In this document: one piece after another, positions 1 to 5,090 of the stretch | Numbering within the stretch: the stretch's first letter is position 1 | Layout of the letters: every line of letters starts with the position of its first letter | NCBI GenBank assembly: GCA_900769095.1 | Contig: CAAGFH010000149.1 | Coordinates: 1-6,525 of the forward strand | Source: Methanobacteriaceae archaeon | GTDB lineage: Archaea > Methanobacteriota > Methanobacteria > Methanobacteriales > Methanobacteriaceae | Reading direction: 5' to 3' | Length of the DNA: 6,525 nucleotides | Made by a program: the position numbers and the translations under genes | Notes under the pieces: generated by a model | Told to the model about the DNA's origin: nothing | Database searches by the model: none | The model's input: the letters and a program-made list of their open reading frames with translations, nothing else

Positions 1-74
1 AATAGACCAGCAACTTTTTGTAAAACCCCTGGTTTATCTTCTACTAATGTGGAAATAACATGATATTCATTCAT
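1..74 (-). CDS. ilvN: Acetolactate synthase small (regulatory) subunit, N-terminal fragment
   Basis: Only the first 24 complete codons are inside the window; the gene continues past position 1. The peptide starts MNEYHVISTLVEDKPGVLQK, the typical opening of the ACT domain of IlvN: a beta strand (HVISTLVED) followed by the KPGVLQKVAGL helix start. In this family the small subunit binds the IlvB catalytic subunit, stimulates it and confers feedback inhibition by valine. The ATG lies two bases after the ilvB TAA stop, so the two genes are almost certainly co-transcribed and translationally coupled. A strong ribosome binding site inside the end of ilvB supports this start. Identification is firm for so short a piece because of the ilvB neighbour; the rest of the protein cannot be judged. 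Confidence 0.93.
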   Translation of the reverse strand, partial: MNEYHVISTLVEDKPGVLQKVAGL

Positions 75-76
75 AT

Positions 77-1771
77 TTAAATCACATCCTTTTCAAGTTT
101 ATATTCACCAATCATCTCATTAATTCCTGCTCCAGGTGGAAGCATAGGTAATGCTTCTTGTGAATCAATAACGACATTTAATAAAATTGGTTCATTATCC
201 TTGATTGCAGAAGTTAATGCTTCTTTAGTTTCACCAGGTTTTGTAATTCTAGCAGCATTTACACCAAAACTTTCTGCTAATTTAACAAAGTCCGGACTAT
301 TACCCAATAAGGTTTGGGAATGTCTTCCTTCGTATAATAAACTTTGCCATTGATATACCATTCCTAAAGTTCTATTTTCTAAAACAACGGCAATAACTGG
401 TAAATCGTATTCACGAATTGTAGCTAATTCCTGACAAACCATTAAAAATCCACCGTCTCCGTTAATGGATACAACAGTATCTTCAGGACAAGCTACTTTA
501 GCACCAATAGCTGCAGGGAATCCGAATCCCATGGTTCCAAGTCCACCTGAAGATATGAATTTACGTGGCTTTTGAGTTTCAAAGAAATGTGCCGCCCACA
601 TTTGATTTTGACCTACATCAGTTGTTAAAATTGAATCAGGAGTTAATGATTCTGCAATCTCCTTAATAACTGTTTGAGGTTTAAGAGGAACATCACTATA
701 TGTTACTCTTGGACGTAATTCTTGTTTTTTCTCTTTAATCATATTAGCCCAATTAATTACATCACTAGATACTTTATAATCATCAAAAAGACCATTTAAT
801 GAAGTCAATACATTGTATGCATCACCTACAATAGGTAAATCTACATCAACGTTTTTGCCAATCTCTGCAGGATCTATATCAATATGAATAACTTTAGTTG
901 AAGGAACGAAACTGTCTAATCTACCAGTAGTTCTATCAGAAAACCTAACTCCGATAGCAATTAATAAATCAGATTCGTTAATATAATCATTTGAGACTTT
1001 CCTACCGTGCATACCAAGCATACCTAATGCCAAATCATCGGTCTCGTCAATAGCTCCTTTACCTAAAAGGGAAGTCATAACAGGAGCATTAATAGTATGT
1101 GCAAGTTTTTTCAACTCACAGCAAGCCCCAGAGATAATAACCCCAGCACCAGCCAAAATCATTGGCTTTTTAGCTTCTTTAATCATTGAATAAGCTTTTT
1201 TAATCTGTCTAATATTTCCTTTAGTAGTTGGATTATAACCTGGTGTCTCAATTAATGAATCATCAAATTTAGTTAGTTCCCCTTCCTGAACTTCTTTAGG
1301 AACATCAATAACAACTGGACCCGGTCTTCCACTGGATGCTATTTCAAAACTTGATTTGATCATGGAAGGTAATAAATCCGGGTTTTTTGATTGGAAACTA
1401 TGTTTAGTAATAGGCATAGTAATTCCGATGATGTCCGCTTCTTGGAATGCGTCATTTCCAATTAAATGACTAGGAACCTGCCCTGTAATAGCAACTATTG
1501 GAGAAGAATCCATATATGCTGTAGCAATACCTGTTACAAGGTTTGTAGCACCAGGGCCTGAAGTTGCCAAACACACTCCCACACGACCAGATGCTCTTGC
1601 ATATCCGTCAGCTGCATGAGCTGCGCATTGTTCGTGTCTAACCAATATATGATCCATATCTGCATCATATAACATGTCATAAAAAGGGATGGTTTGTCCG
1701 CCAGGATAACCAAATATTGTTTTAACCCCCATATTTTTGAGGGACTCAATTATTGCTTCTCCGCCTCTCAT
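77..1771 (-). CDS. ilvB: Acetolactate synthase large (catalytic) subunit
   Basis: This 564-residue enzyme condenses two pyruvates to 2-acetolactate, or pyruvate with 2-ketobutyrate, as the first common step of valine, leucine and isoleucine synthesis. It is cytosolic and depends on thiamine diphosphate (ThDP), Mg and FAD. The N-terminal ThDP-family domain (about residues 1-165) has GYPGG (21-25) and the catalytic Glu in RHEQ (E47). The middle domain (about 190-330) has the RFSDRTTG segment (276-283) typical of the FAD-binding part. The C-terminal domain has GQNQMWAAHFF (387-397), GLGTMGFGFPAAIGAK (410-425) and the ThDP/metal motif starting NGDGGFLM (437-444) with its partner N466. Length and start fit the family: MRGGEAIIESLK aligns with the usual opening. 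An AAGG site (1780-1783) precedes the ATG by 8 bases. ilvN follows directly. Anabolic rather than catabolic because of the FAD-type middle domain and the ilvN partner. Confidence 0.97.
   Translation of the reverse strand: MRGGEAIIESLKNMGVKTIFGYPGGQTIPFYDMLYDADMDHILVRHEQCAAHAADGYARASGRVGVCLATSGPGATNLVTGIATAYMDSSPIVAITGQVPSHLIGNDAFQEADIIGITMPITKHSFQSKNPDLLPSMIKSSFEIASSGRPGPVVIDVPKEVQEGELTKFDDSLIETPGYNPTTKGNIRQIKKAYSMIKEAKKPMILAGAGVIISGACCELKKLAHTINAPVMTSLLGKGAIDETDDLALGMLGMHGRKVSNDYINESDLLIAIGVRFSDRTTGRLDSFVPSTKVIHIDIDPAEIGKNVDVDLPIVGDAYNVLTSLNGLFDDYKVSSDVINWANMIKEKKQELRPRVTYSDVPLKPQTVIKEIAESLTPDSILTTDVGQNQMWAAHFFETQKPRKFISSGGLGTMGFGFPAAIGAKVACPEDTVVSINGDGGFLMVCQELATIREYDLPVIAVVLENRTLGMVYQWQSLLYEGRHSQTLLGNSPDFVKLAESFGVNAARITKPGETKEALTSAIKDNEPILLNVVIDSQEALPMLPPGAGINEMIGEYKLEKDVI
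81..89 (-). promoter_or_regulatory. Ribosome binding site of ilvN
   Basis: On the minus strand this reads GGATGTGAT, matching 8 of 9 bases of GGAGGTGAT, the complement of the archaeal 16S rRNA 3' end. It ends six bases before the ilvN ATG and overlaps the last codons of ilvB. It fixes the ilvN start and argues for coupled translation. Confidence 0.8.
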
Positions 1772-1779
1772 TTTTAAAA

Positions 1780-1787
1780 CCTTTTTT
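1780..1787 (-). promoter_or_regulatory. Probable ribosome binding site of ilvB
   Basis: The minus strand reads AAAAAAGG here, ending eight bases before the ilvB ATG at 1771. The AAGG core is a modest match to the archaeal Shine-Dalgarno. It is weaker than the site of ilvN downstream. Confidence 0.45.
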
Positions 1788-1789
1788 AT

Positions 1790-1830
1790 CTATTATAATT
1801 TAAATTATGAATATAAAAATATATATAATT
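1790..1830. promoter_or_regulatory. Divergent promoter between ilvB and the DUF2085 gene
   Basis: This stretch is almost pure A and T and carries TATA-like elements usable in both directions. AAAATATATATAA at about 1816-1828 could place a minus-strand start near 1797, leaving about 25 bases of leader that includes the ilvB ribosome binding site. Read on the plus strand it would start transcription near 1850. A 14-base perfect palindrome, ATAATTTAAATTAT (1795-1808), lies next to it and could be a second TATA or a regulator site. The start-site positions are inferred from the usual TATA-to-start distance of about 25 bases and were not observed. Confidence 0.5.
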
Positions 1831-1845
1831 ATGGAATATAAATTA

Positions 1846-2202
1846 ATGTATTCAAATTGTGTTGATAGTATGGATATAATGAAATATATTTGCCACAGAA
1901 AACCTGAGAGAAGTTTCTTTATTAAAAATCATCAGTTTCCAGTTTGTGCAAGATGCACTGGGTTTTACACAGGATTGGCCGTTTATTTAATTTTCAATTT
2001 CTTTTATCCGCACAATTATAATTTAAATATGCTTATAATTTCCATAATTCTAATGATACCTACCGGTGTGGATGGATTTACACAATATTTTGGTTTAAGA
2101 GAAAGTACAAATAAATTAAGATTTATAACCGGATTTATAGGAGGAATCGGGTTAATAATATTTATGAAAACAATTATAAGAGGGATAATTTATGTTTTGT
2201 AG
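1846..2202 (+). CDS. Small membrane protein, DUF2085 type
   Basis: The product resembles the DUF2085 family of small membrane proteins of unknown function, found in archaea and bacteria. With the start given it has 118 residues. The signature is clear: a CH pair in ICHRKPERSFF (CH at 16-17), then PVCARCTGFYTG with a CxxC pair (C34, C37), then IPTGVDGFTQYFGLRESTN (71-89) and RFITGFIGGIG. Three hydrophobic stretches (about 40-54, 60-72, 92-118) suggest three membrane segments. The conserved Cys/His set suggests metal binding, which is inference. The start is uncertain: in-frame ATGs occur at 1807, 1831, 1846, 1870 and 1879, none with a strong ribosome binding site. The 1807 ATG would lie within the likely promoter, and the conserved part begins only around 1879. 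The 3' end overlaps the next gene by 11 bases, so the two form an operon. Confidence 0.8.
   Translation: MYSNCVDSMDIMKYICHRKPERSFFIKNHQFPVCARCTGFYTGLAVYLIFNFFYPHNYNLNMLIISIILMIPTGVDGFTQYFGLRESTNKLRFITGFIGGIGLIIFMKTIIRGIIYVL
2180..2184 (+). promoter_or_regulatory. Ribosome binding site of the zinc-ribbon gene
   Basis: GAGGG inside the end of the DUF2085 gene lies seven bases before the ATG at 2192. It is a good archaeal Shine-Dalgarno and supports this short gene as real and translationally coupled. Confidence 0.65.
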
Positions 2203-2392
2203 AAACTGTGGGGAAGAAAACATTGAAGAAGCAATATTTTGTAAAAATTGTGGAACAAAACTAAGAGAAGAACCTAAAAAAGCAGAAATAATCGAACAAA
2301 CAGAATACCAAAGTACTGATTCTGGAAGTAACAATACACTTTGCTGTTGTTTATTCATAATTGTGATTTTTTTAATTTTTGCAATCCTCTAA
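2192..2392 (+). CDS. Tail-anchored zinc-ribbon protein, 66 residues
   Basis: This is a short protein in three parts. The N-terminus (residues 3-21) is a zinc ribbon, CRNCG then CKNCG, with two CxxC knuckles (C3/C6, C17/C20), as in the many small archaeal zinc-ribbon proteins that open with MFCxxCG. A polar, charged linker (22-49) follows. A hydrophobic segment of about 16 residues (51-66) starts with CCC and ends at the stop codon, so the protein is predicted to be held in the membrane by its C-terminus with the zinc ribbon in the cytosol. It starts inside the DUF2085 gene (11-base overlap) and has a good ribosome binding site, so both are expected to be made together. Four ligand cysteines are enough for one zinc ion. 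Function is unknown; a partner role for the upstream membrane protein is a guess from position. Confidence 0.85.
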   Translation: MFCRNCGEENIEEAIFCKNCGTKLREEPKKAEIIEQTEYQSTDSGSNNTLCCCLFIIVIFLIFAIL

Positions 2393-2413
2393 CTTAAAAA
2401 AAAGAATATAAAA
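2393..2413 (-). terminator. T-rich terminator of the argF transcript
   Basis: Read on the minus strand, the bases just after the cysteine-rich gene's TAA run into TTCTTTTTTTT (about 2396-2406). Archaeal transcription ends at such U-runs without needing a stem. It lies in the narrow gap between the convergent ends of the two gene pairs. Confidence 0.5.
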
Positions 2414-2572
2414 TTATAGATTAAATAGATTTCTCAATGAAAATTTTTTCCTCTCACAGGAAACGGAACTTTTTTTATTTGAATGATACTGCCTGCATTC
2501 ATCACAAAGGCCGTGAAACTCACATTTCTTTTTTCTGCAAGGTCAATTTTCATTGCGACATTGAAAAGTCAT
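2414..2572 (-). pseudogene. Small cysteine-rich protein gene interrupted by an in-frame TGA
   Basis: A 52-codon frame starts two bases after the argF stop, behind an AAGGAT ribosome binding site, and ends at TAA. It holds one internal TGA (2543-2545, codon 10). Before it the peptide is MTFQCRNEN. After it comes PCRKKKCEFHGLCDECRQYH, then SNKKSSVSCERKK and a basic tail. The pattern C-P-C...C-x-x-H-G-x-C-x-x-C-x-x-Y-H...C-E-R-K matches, as far as I recall, a group of small Cys/His-rich, probably zinc-binding, proteins of unknown function in methanogens and clostridia, in which the TGA position is normally Cys (NCPC). Coding pattern continues undisturbed on both sides, and no start codon lies soon after the TGA, so a restart is unlikely. 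The simplest reading is a recent nonsense change (TGC or TGT to TGA) or a sequencing error. Stop readthrough or selenocysteine cannot be excluded from sequence alone. Confidence 0.65.
2470..2480 (+). terminator. Possible terminator of the DUF2085/zinc-ribbon transcript
   Basis: A run of seven T on the plus strand (2470-2476), followed by more T, lies 78 bases past the zinc-ribbon stop; a shorter T-run is at 2444-2449. Both fall antisense to the cysteine-rich mini-gene, so the plus transcript probably ends within it. Confidence 0.3.
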
Positions 2573-2574
2573 AT

Positions 2575-3483
2575 TTAATCCTTCAAATAATAGTATAAAA
2601 CAGCTTTTTGAGCATGTAATCTGTTTTCTGCTTCATCAAAAATAACAGATTGAGGTCCGTCAATAACTTCACTAGTTACTTCTTCTCCTCTAATTGCAGG
2701 TAAACAGTGCATGAAAATAGCTCCATCATTAGCCATACTCATTAAATCGGAGTTTACTTGGAATGGTGCAAAATCAAAACTTCTTTGTTTTGCTTCTTTT
2801 TCATCACCCATACTTACCCAGACATCAGTATAAACTACATCAACATTTTCTAAAGCAACACCAATATCATCACTTACAACAATTTCAGTATTGTTTTCAT
2901 CAGCGTATTGTTTTGCAGTTTTTAGGATTTCTTCAGATGGTTCGTAGCCTTTTGGGCAAGCAACAGACATATCCATACCAAGGAGTGGAGCAATTAATAA
3001 AAGGGAGTTACATACATTGTTTCCATCTCCAACAAAACAGATTTTTTTACCTTCCCAGTCGCCAAGATGTTCTTTGATTGTTAACATGTCAGCTAATGCT
3101 TGGCAAGGGTGTTCTAAATTAGTTAATCCGCTAATAACCGGAACATCAGAATGTTTAGCTAATTCAATTACATCATCATGTTCTATAGCACGAATCATTA
3201 TTCCATCAACGAAACGGCTTAAGACTTTTGCAGTATCTGAAATTGGTTCTCCTCTACCCATTTGTAAATCATTAGAAGATAAGAAAATTGCTCTTCCACC
3301 TAACTGATACATTCCTACATCAAAGGATACTCTTGTCCTGGTTGATGATTTTTGGAAAATCATTGCTAAAGTTTTATCTTTAAGTGGTTTTTCTTCCATT
3401 TCACCTGCTTTAATCTTAGAAGCTAAATCTAAGATATACTTAACGTCGTCTTTAATGTCTGTAACTGATAATAAACTATCCAT
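2575..3483 (-). CDS. argF: Ornithine carbamoyltransferase, anabolic
   Basis: The 302-residue cytosolic enzyme joins carbamoyl phosphate and ornithine to give citrulline, the sixth step of arginine synthesis. The carbamoyl-phosphate domain has FQKSSTRTR (43-51), which carries the STRTR phosphate loop, and HPCQ (125-128). The ornithine domain has FVGDGNNVCNSLL (150-162), TDVWVSMGDE (219-228) with the SMG loop, and HCLP (259-262). SMG and HCLP separate it from aspartate carbamoyltransferase. Length is normal and no key residue is missing. The start is supported by AAAGGGG (3490-3496) six bases upstream of the ATG. It appears to be transcribed alone from its own promoter, with the cysteine-rich mini-gene two bases after its stop. 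Together with purD and ilvBN it forms a cluster of biosynthetic genes on one strand. Confidence 0.97.
   Translation of the reverse strand: MDSLLSVTDIKDDVKYILDLASKIKAGEMEEKPLKDKTLAMIFQKSSTRTRVSFDVGMYQLGGRAIFLSSNDLQMGRGEPISDTAKVLSRFVDGIMIRAIEHDDVIELAKHSDVPVISGLTNLEHPCQALADMLTIKEHLGDWEGKKICFVGDGNNVCNSLLLIAPLLGMDMSVACPKGYEPSEEILKTAKQYADENNTEIVVSDDIGVALENVDVVYTDVWVSMGDEKEAKQRSFDFAPFQVNSDLMSMANDGAIFMHCLPAIRGEEVTSEVIDGPQSVIFDEAENRLHAQKAVLYYYLKD
2578..2583 (-). promoter_or_regulatory. Ribosome binding site of the cysteine-rich mini-gene
   Basis: The minus strand reads AAGGAT, five bases before the ATG at 2572, inside the last codons of argF. The junction TAA-AT-ATG is the same as that between ilvB and ilvN. 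It shows that the broken mini-gene keeps a working translation start. Confidence 0.55.
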
Positions 3484-3489
3484 TATAAT

Positions 3490-3496
3490 CCCCTTT
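3490..3496 (-). promoter_or_regulatory. Ribosome binding site of argF
   Basis: The minus strand reads AAAGGGG, ending six bases before the argF ATG at 3483. Spacing is right and it fixes the start. Confidence 0.65.
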
Positions 3497-3522
3497 ATAT
3501 TATAAAAATATCTATTTATTAG

Positions 3523-3563
3523 TAATATATATTAAAGTTATCTATAATCTTTCGATATAAAGT
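3523..3563 (-). promoter_or_regulatory. argF promoter, two candidate TATA boxes
   Basis: On the minus strand TTTAATATATATTA (3523-3536) would place transcription start near 3504 and leave a leader of about 20 bases that includes the ribosome binding site. A second candidate, CTTTATATCG (about 3553-3562), would give a start near 3533. The nearer one fits the short leaders usual in methanogens. Both are read from consensus only. Confidence 0.45.
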
Positions 3564-3582
3564 GTATTTAACAAATAAGATA

Positions 3583-3614
3583 GTTTAGATTAAACAATCA
3601 AATAGATTAATCAA
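3583..3614. repeat. Short inverted and direct repeats upstream of argF
   Basis: GTTTA-GAT-TAAAC (3583-3595) is a small inverted repeat. TAGATTAA occurs at 3586-3593 and again at 3603-3610, each followed by ATCAA after zero to three bases. The block lies about 50 bases beyond the nearer argF TATA box, where an operator could sit. In such AT-rich DNA these repeats may arise by chance. Confidence 0.25.
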
Positions 3615-3629
3615 GTCTAAAAAGAAATC

Positions 3630-3675
3630 ATCATTTAATAATGATAAATAAAATAAAAAGAAGAAAAAAAGAAAT
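3630..3675 (-). terminator. purD terminator
   Basis: Directly after the purD TAA, the minus strand is strongly T-rich (3646-3675, including a run of seven T). A small stem follows at 3630-3645 with arms ATCATT and AATGAT around TAAT. The T-rich tract alone is enough for archaeal termination; the stem may be incidental. Confidence 0.55.
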
Positions 3676-4986
3676 TTAGTTTAAAATTTCTTTCATGTGT
3701 TCAACACGTTTGTTTACAAGAGCGGTTGTTCCGACGTCTTTTCTGTGGTAAACATTACCTTTAACGAATTTACAAGCTTCTTCAGCTATTTTTTCAGCTT
3801 CTTCAATAGAATCTCCACTAGCTACAATACCTAATGCTCTTGAGCCAGATAAGTGGATTCCATCATCTTCAGCAGATACTGCTGCATAGAATACTTTAGC
3901 ACCTAAGTTTTCAATAGCTTCTTCATCAACTTCGATTAATTCACCAGCAAATTCAGTTTCAGGATATCCGTCAGGTACAATGTATTTACATACACTAGCT
4001 TTGTTTTCAAATTCAACTTTATCCAAGTTTCCATCAACAATAGCTTGACAGACATCAACTAATGGAGTTTTAAGTAATGGTAATACATTCATTGCTTCTG
4101 GATCTCCGAATCTTGCATTGTATTCAATGAGTTTAGGTCCATCAGCAGTTAACATAAACTGACCGTATAAGATACCTTTGTATGGTTCTGCTTCTTTAGC
4201 AATTGCTTTTAAGGTAGCTTCCATGATTTTTACTGCTTTATCATAATCTTCTTGAGTTAAGAATGGTAATAATCCACCAACATCAGAGTATGAACCCATA
4301 CCACCAGTAATTGCACCTACATCTCCTTCAAATGCGTGAGGGTGATCTTGTGCTGCAGGCATTGGAGCTAAGTGTTCTCCATCACAAAATGCTTGAATGG
4401 TAAATTCTTCTCCGATTAATCTTTCTTCAATAATTACTTGAGCAAATCCACCCATTACATTATCAATAACTTCACATGAGTATTCTTTTGCTTCTTCATT
4501 ATCTTTTAAGTGGTCACCAACAATTTTTACTCCTTTACCACCAGTTAAACCAACCGGTTTTACTACAACATCTCTATCGAATTCATCTAAAAATTCTGAT
4601 ACATCTTTAGAATTATCAAATACTTTATAAACAAGAGATCCCTCGATTTCGTAGTCTTCAAAGAGTTTTCTCATAAATGATTTGTCAGTTTCGATTCTTG
4701 CTGCACTTTGGGTTGGTCCAACACAGCTAATTCCATTTTTTTGAAGTTCATCTACGATTCCTTTTCCAAGAGGAGCTTCAGGACCAATAAATGCGATATC
4801 AATATCATTTTCAACTGCATATTGAGCAACTTTTTCAACTTCTCCCTCATCGCCTTGTTTATATTCAGCGAATTTGGACATTCCAGGATTTATTTTACTC
4901 ATGTAACAGTACAATTCAACATCATCTTTTAAAGCATCAGCAATAGCATGTTCACGAGCACCAGTACCAACAACTAAAACCTTCAT
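3676..4986 (-). CDS. purD: Phosphoribosylamine-glycine ligase (GAR synthetase)
   Basis: The 436-residue cytosolic enzyme uses ATP to join glycine to 5-phosphoribosylamine, giving glycinamide ribonucleotide, the second step of purine synthesis. The N-terminal domain opens with [14 protein letters not shown] (1-14) and has [11 protein letters not shown] (66-76). The ATP-grasp core holds [13 protein letters not shown] (141-153) with the glycine loop, [10 protein letters not shown] (187-196), and [10 protein letters not shown] (288-297) with the metal ligands. The C-terminal domain contains [14 protein letters not shown] (378-391). It stands alone rather than fused to purM or purN, and length is normal for archaeal PurD. 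The start is supported by AGGAG (4996-5000) nine bases upstream. Its promoter region is shared back to back with the MATE transporter gene, and its terminator lies before argF, so it is probably a single-gene transcript. Confidence 0.97.
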   Translation of the reverse strand: MKVLVVGTGAREHAIADALKDDVELYCYMSKINPGMSKFAEYKQGDEGEVEKVAQYAVENDIDIAFIGPEAPLGKGIVDELQKNGISCVGPTQSAARIETDKSFMRKLFEDYEIEGSLVYKVFDNSKDVSEFLDEFDRDVVVKPVGLTGGKGVKIVGDHLKDNEEAKEYSCEVIDNVMGGFAQVIIEERLIGEEFTIQAFCDGEHLAPMPAAQDHPHAFEGDVGAITGGMGSYSDVGGLLPFLTQEDYDKAVKIMEATLKAIAKEAEPYKGILYGQFMLTADGPKLIEYNARFGDPEAMNVLPLLKTPLVDVCQAIVDGNLDKVEFENKASVCKYIVPDGYPETEFAGELIEVDEEAIENLGAKVFYAAVSAEDDGIHLSGSRALGIVASGDSIEEAEKIAEEACKFVKGNVYHRKDVGTTALVNKRVEHMKEILN

Positions 4987-4995
4987 AATATTAGT

Positions 4996-5000
4996 CTCCT
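4996..5000 (-). promoter_or_regulatory. Ribosome binding site of purD
   Basis: The minus strand reads AGGAG, ending nine bases before the purD ATG at 4986. It is a strong archaeal site and fixes the start. Confidence 0.7.
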
Positions 5001-5022
5001 ATTAGTTTATAGTTATGTTTGT

Positions 5023-5040
5023 GAAAATATTTATATATTA
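5023..5040. promoter_or_regulatory. TATA/BRE element for the MATE gene, probably shared with purD
   Basis: On the plus strand GAAAATA (5023-5029) followed by TTTATATA (5030-5037) is a near-consensus archaeal BRE plus TATA box. It predicts transcription of the MATE operon from about 5057-5062, about 30 bases before its ATG. On the minus strand the same bases read TTAATATATAAATA, which would start purD near 5009 with a leader of about 23 bases containing its AGGAG site. No other well-placed TATA box for purD is seen. Start positions are inferred from spacing. Confidence 0.65.
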
Positions 5041-5060
5041 ACACTTGCATATACAAGTGT
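5041..5060. promoter_or_regulatory. Operator 1 of the MATE-MarR operon
   Basis: ACACTTGCATATACAAGTGT is an inverted repeat with perfect 7-base arms (ACACTTG/CAAGTGT) around six bases. Its core TTGCATATACAA (5045-5056) differs by one base from operator 2. It lies between the TATA box and the expected transcription start, so a bound protein should block RNA polymerase. Size and symmetry suit a MarR-type dimer, and a MarR-like gene ends the operon; the pairing is inference. Confidence 0.7.
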
Positions 5061-5064
5061 ATAA

Positions 5065-5076
5065 TTGCATATGCAA
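5065..5076. promoter_or_regulatory. Operator 2 of the MATE-MarR operon
   Basis: TTGCATATGCAA is a perfect 12-base palindrome whose centre is exactly 20 bases from that of operator 1, about two helical turns. Two dimers could therefore bind on the same DNA face. It falls in the expected 5' leader, just before the ribosome binding site. Confidence 0.7.
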
Positions 5077-5080
5077 GAGT

Positions 5081-5084
5081 GAGG
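5081..5084 (+). promoter_or_regulatory. Ribosome binding site of the MATE gene
   Basis: GAGG lies six bases before the ATG at 5091. It decides this start over the in-frame GTG at 5079, which would overlap the site itself and has no good site of its own. Confidence 0.65.
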
Positions 5085-5090
5085 AAAACT

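Noticed and set aside
2543..2545. TGA read as selenocysteine
   Set aside because: It is possible in principle, but Methanobrevibacter-type methanogens are not known to use it and no clear hairpin was made out nearby. A nonsense change or sequence error is simpler. Kept only as a test in the findings.
2434..2553. Alternative 39-codon minus-strand frame starting MKIDLAEKRN over the cysteine-rich gene
   Set aside because: It has no ribosome binding site and no recognisable motif. The other frame gives the Cys/His pattern, the operon-like start and a good site.
2763..3307. Plus-strand open frames of about 100 codons across argF
   Set aside because: They lie antisense to a gene with all its catalytic motifs, have odd composition rich in His, Gln and Leu or in Ser and Ile, and match no family.
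3484..3675. Possible small RNA gene or further ORF between purD and argF
   Set aside because: No tRNA-like fold, GC-rich structured stretch or coding frame with a ribosome binding site was seen; promoter and terminator signals account for most of the 192 bases.
4708..4932. Plus-strand frame of 74 codons inside purD
   Set aside because: Antisense shadow of a clearly conserved gene, with no ribosome binding site or motif.
5079..5090. In-frame GTG at 5079 as an earlier start of the MATE gene, adding four residues
   Set aside because: It overlaps the GAGG ribosome binding site that is well spaced for the ATG at 5091, and the family's conserved N-terminus begins only after that ATG.
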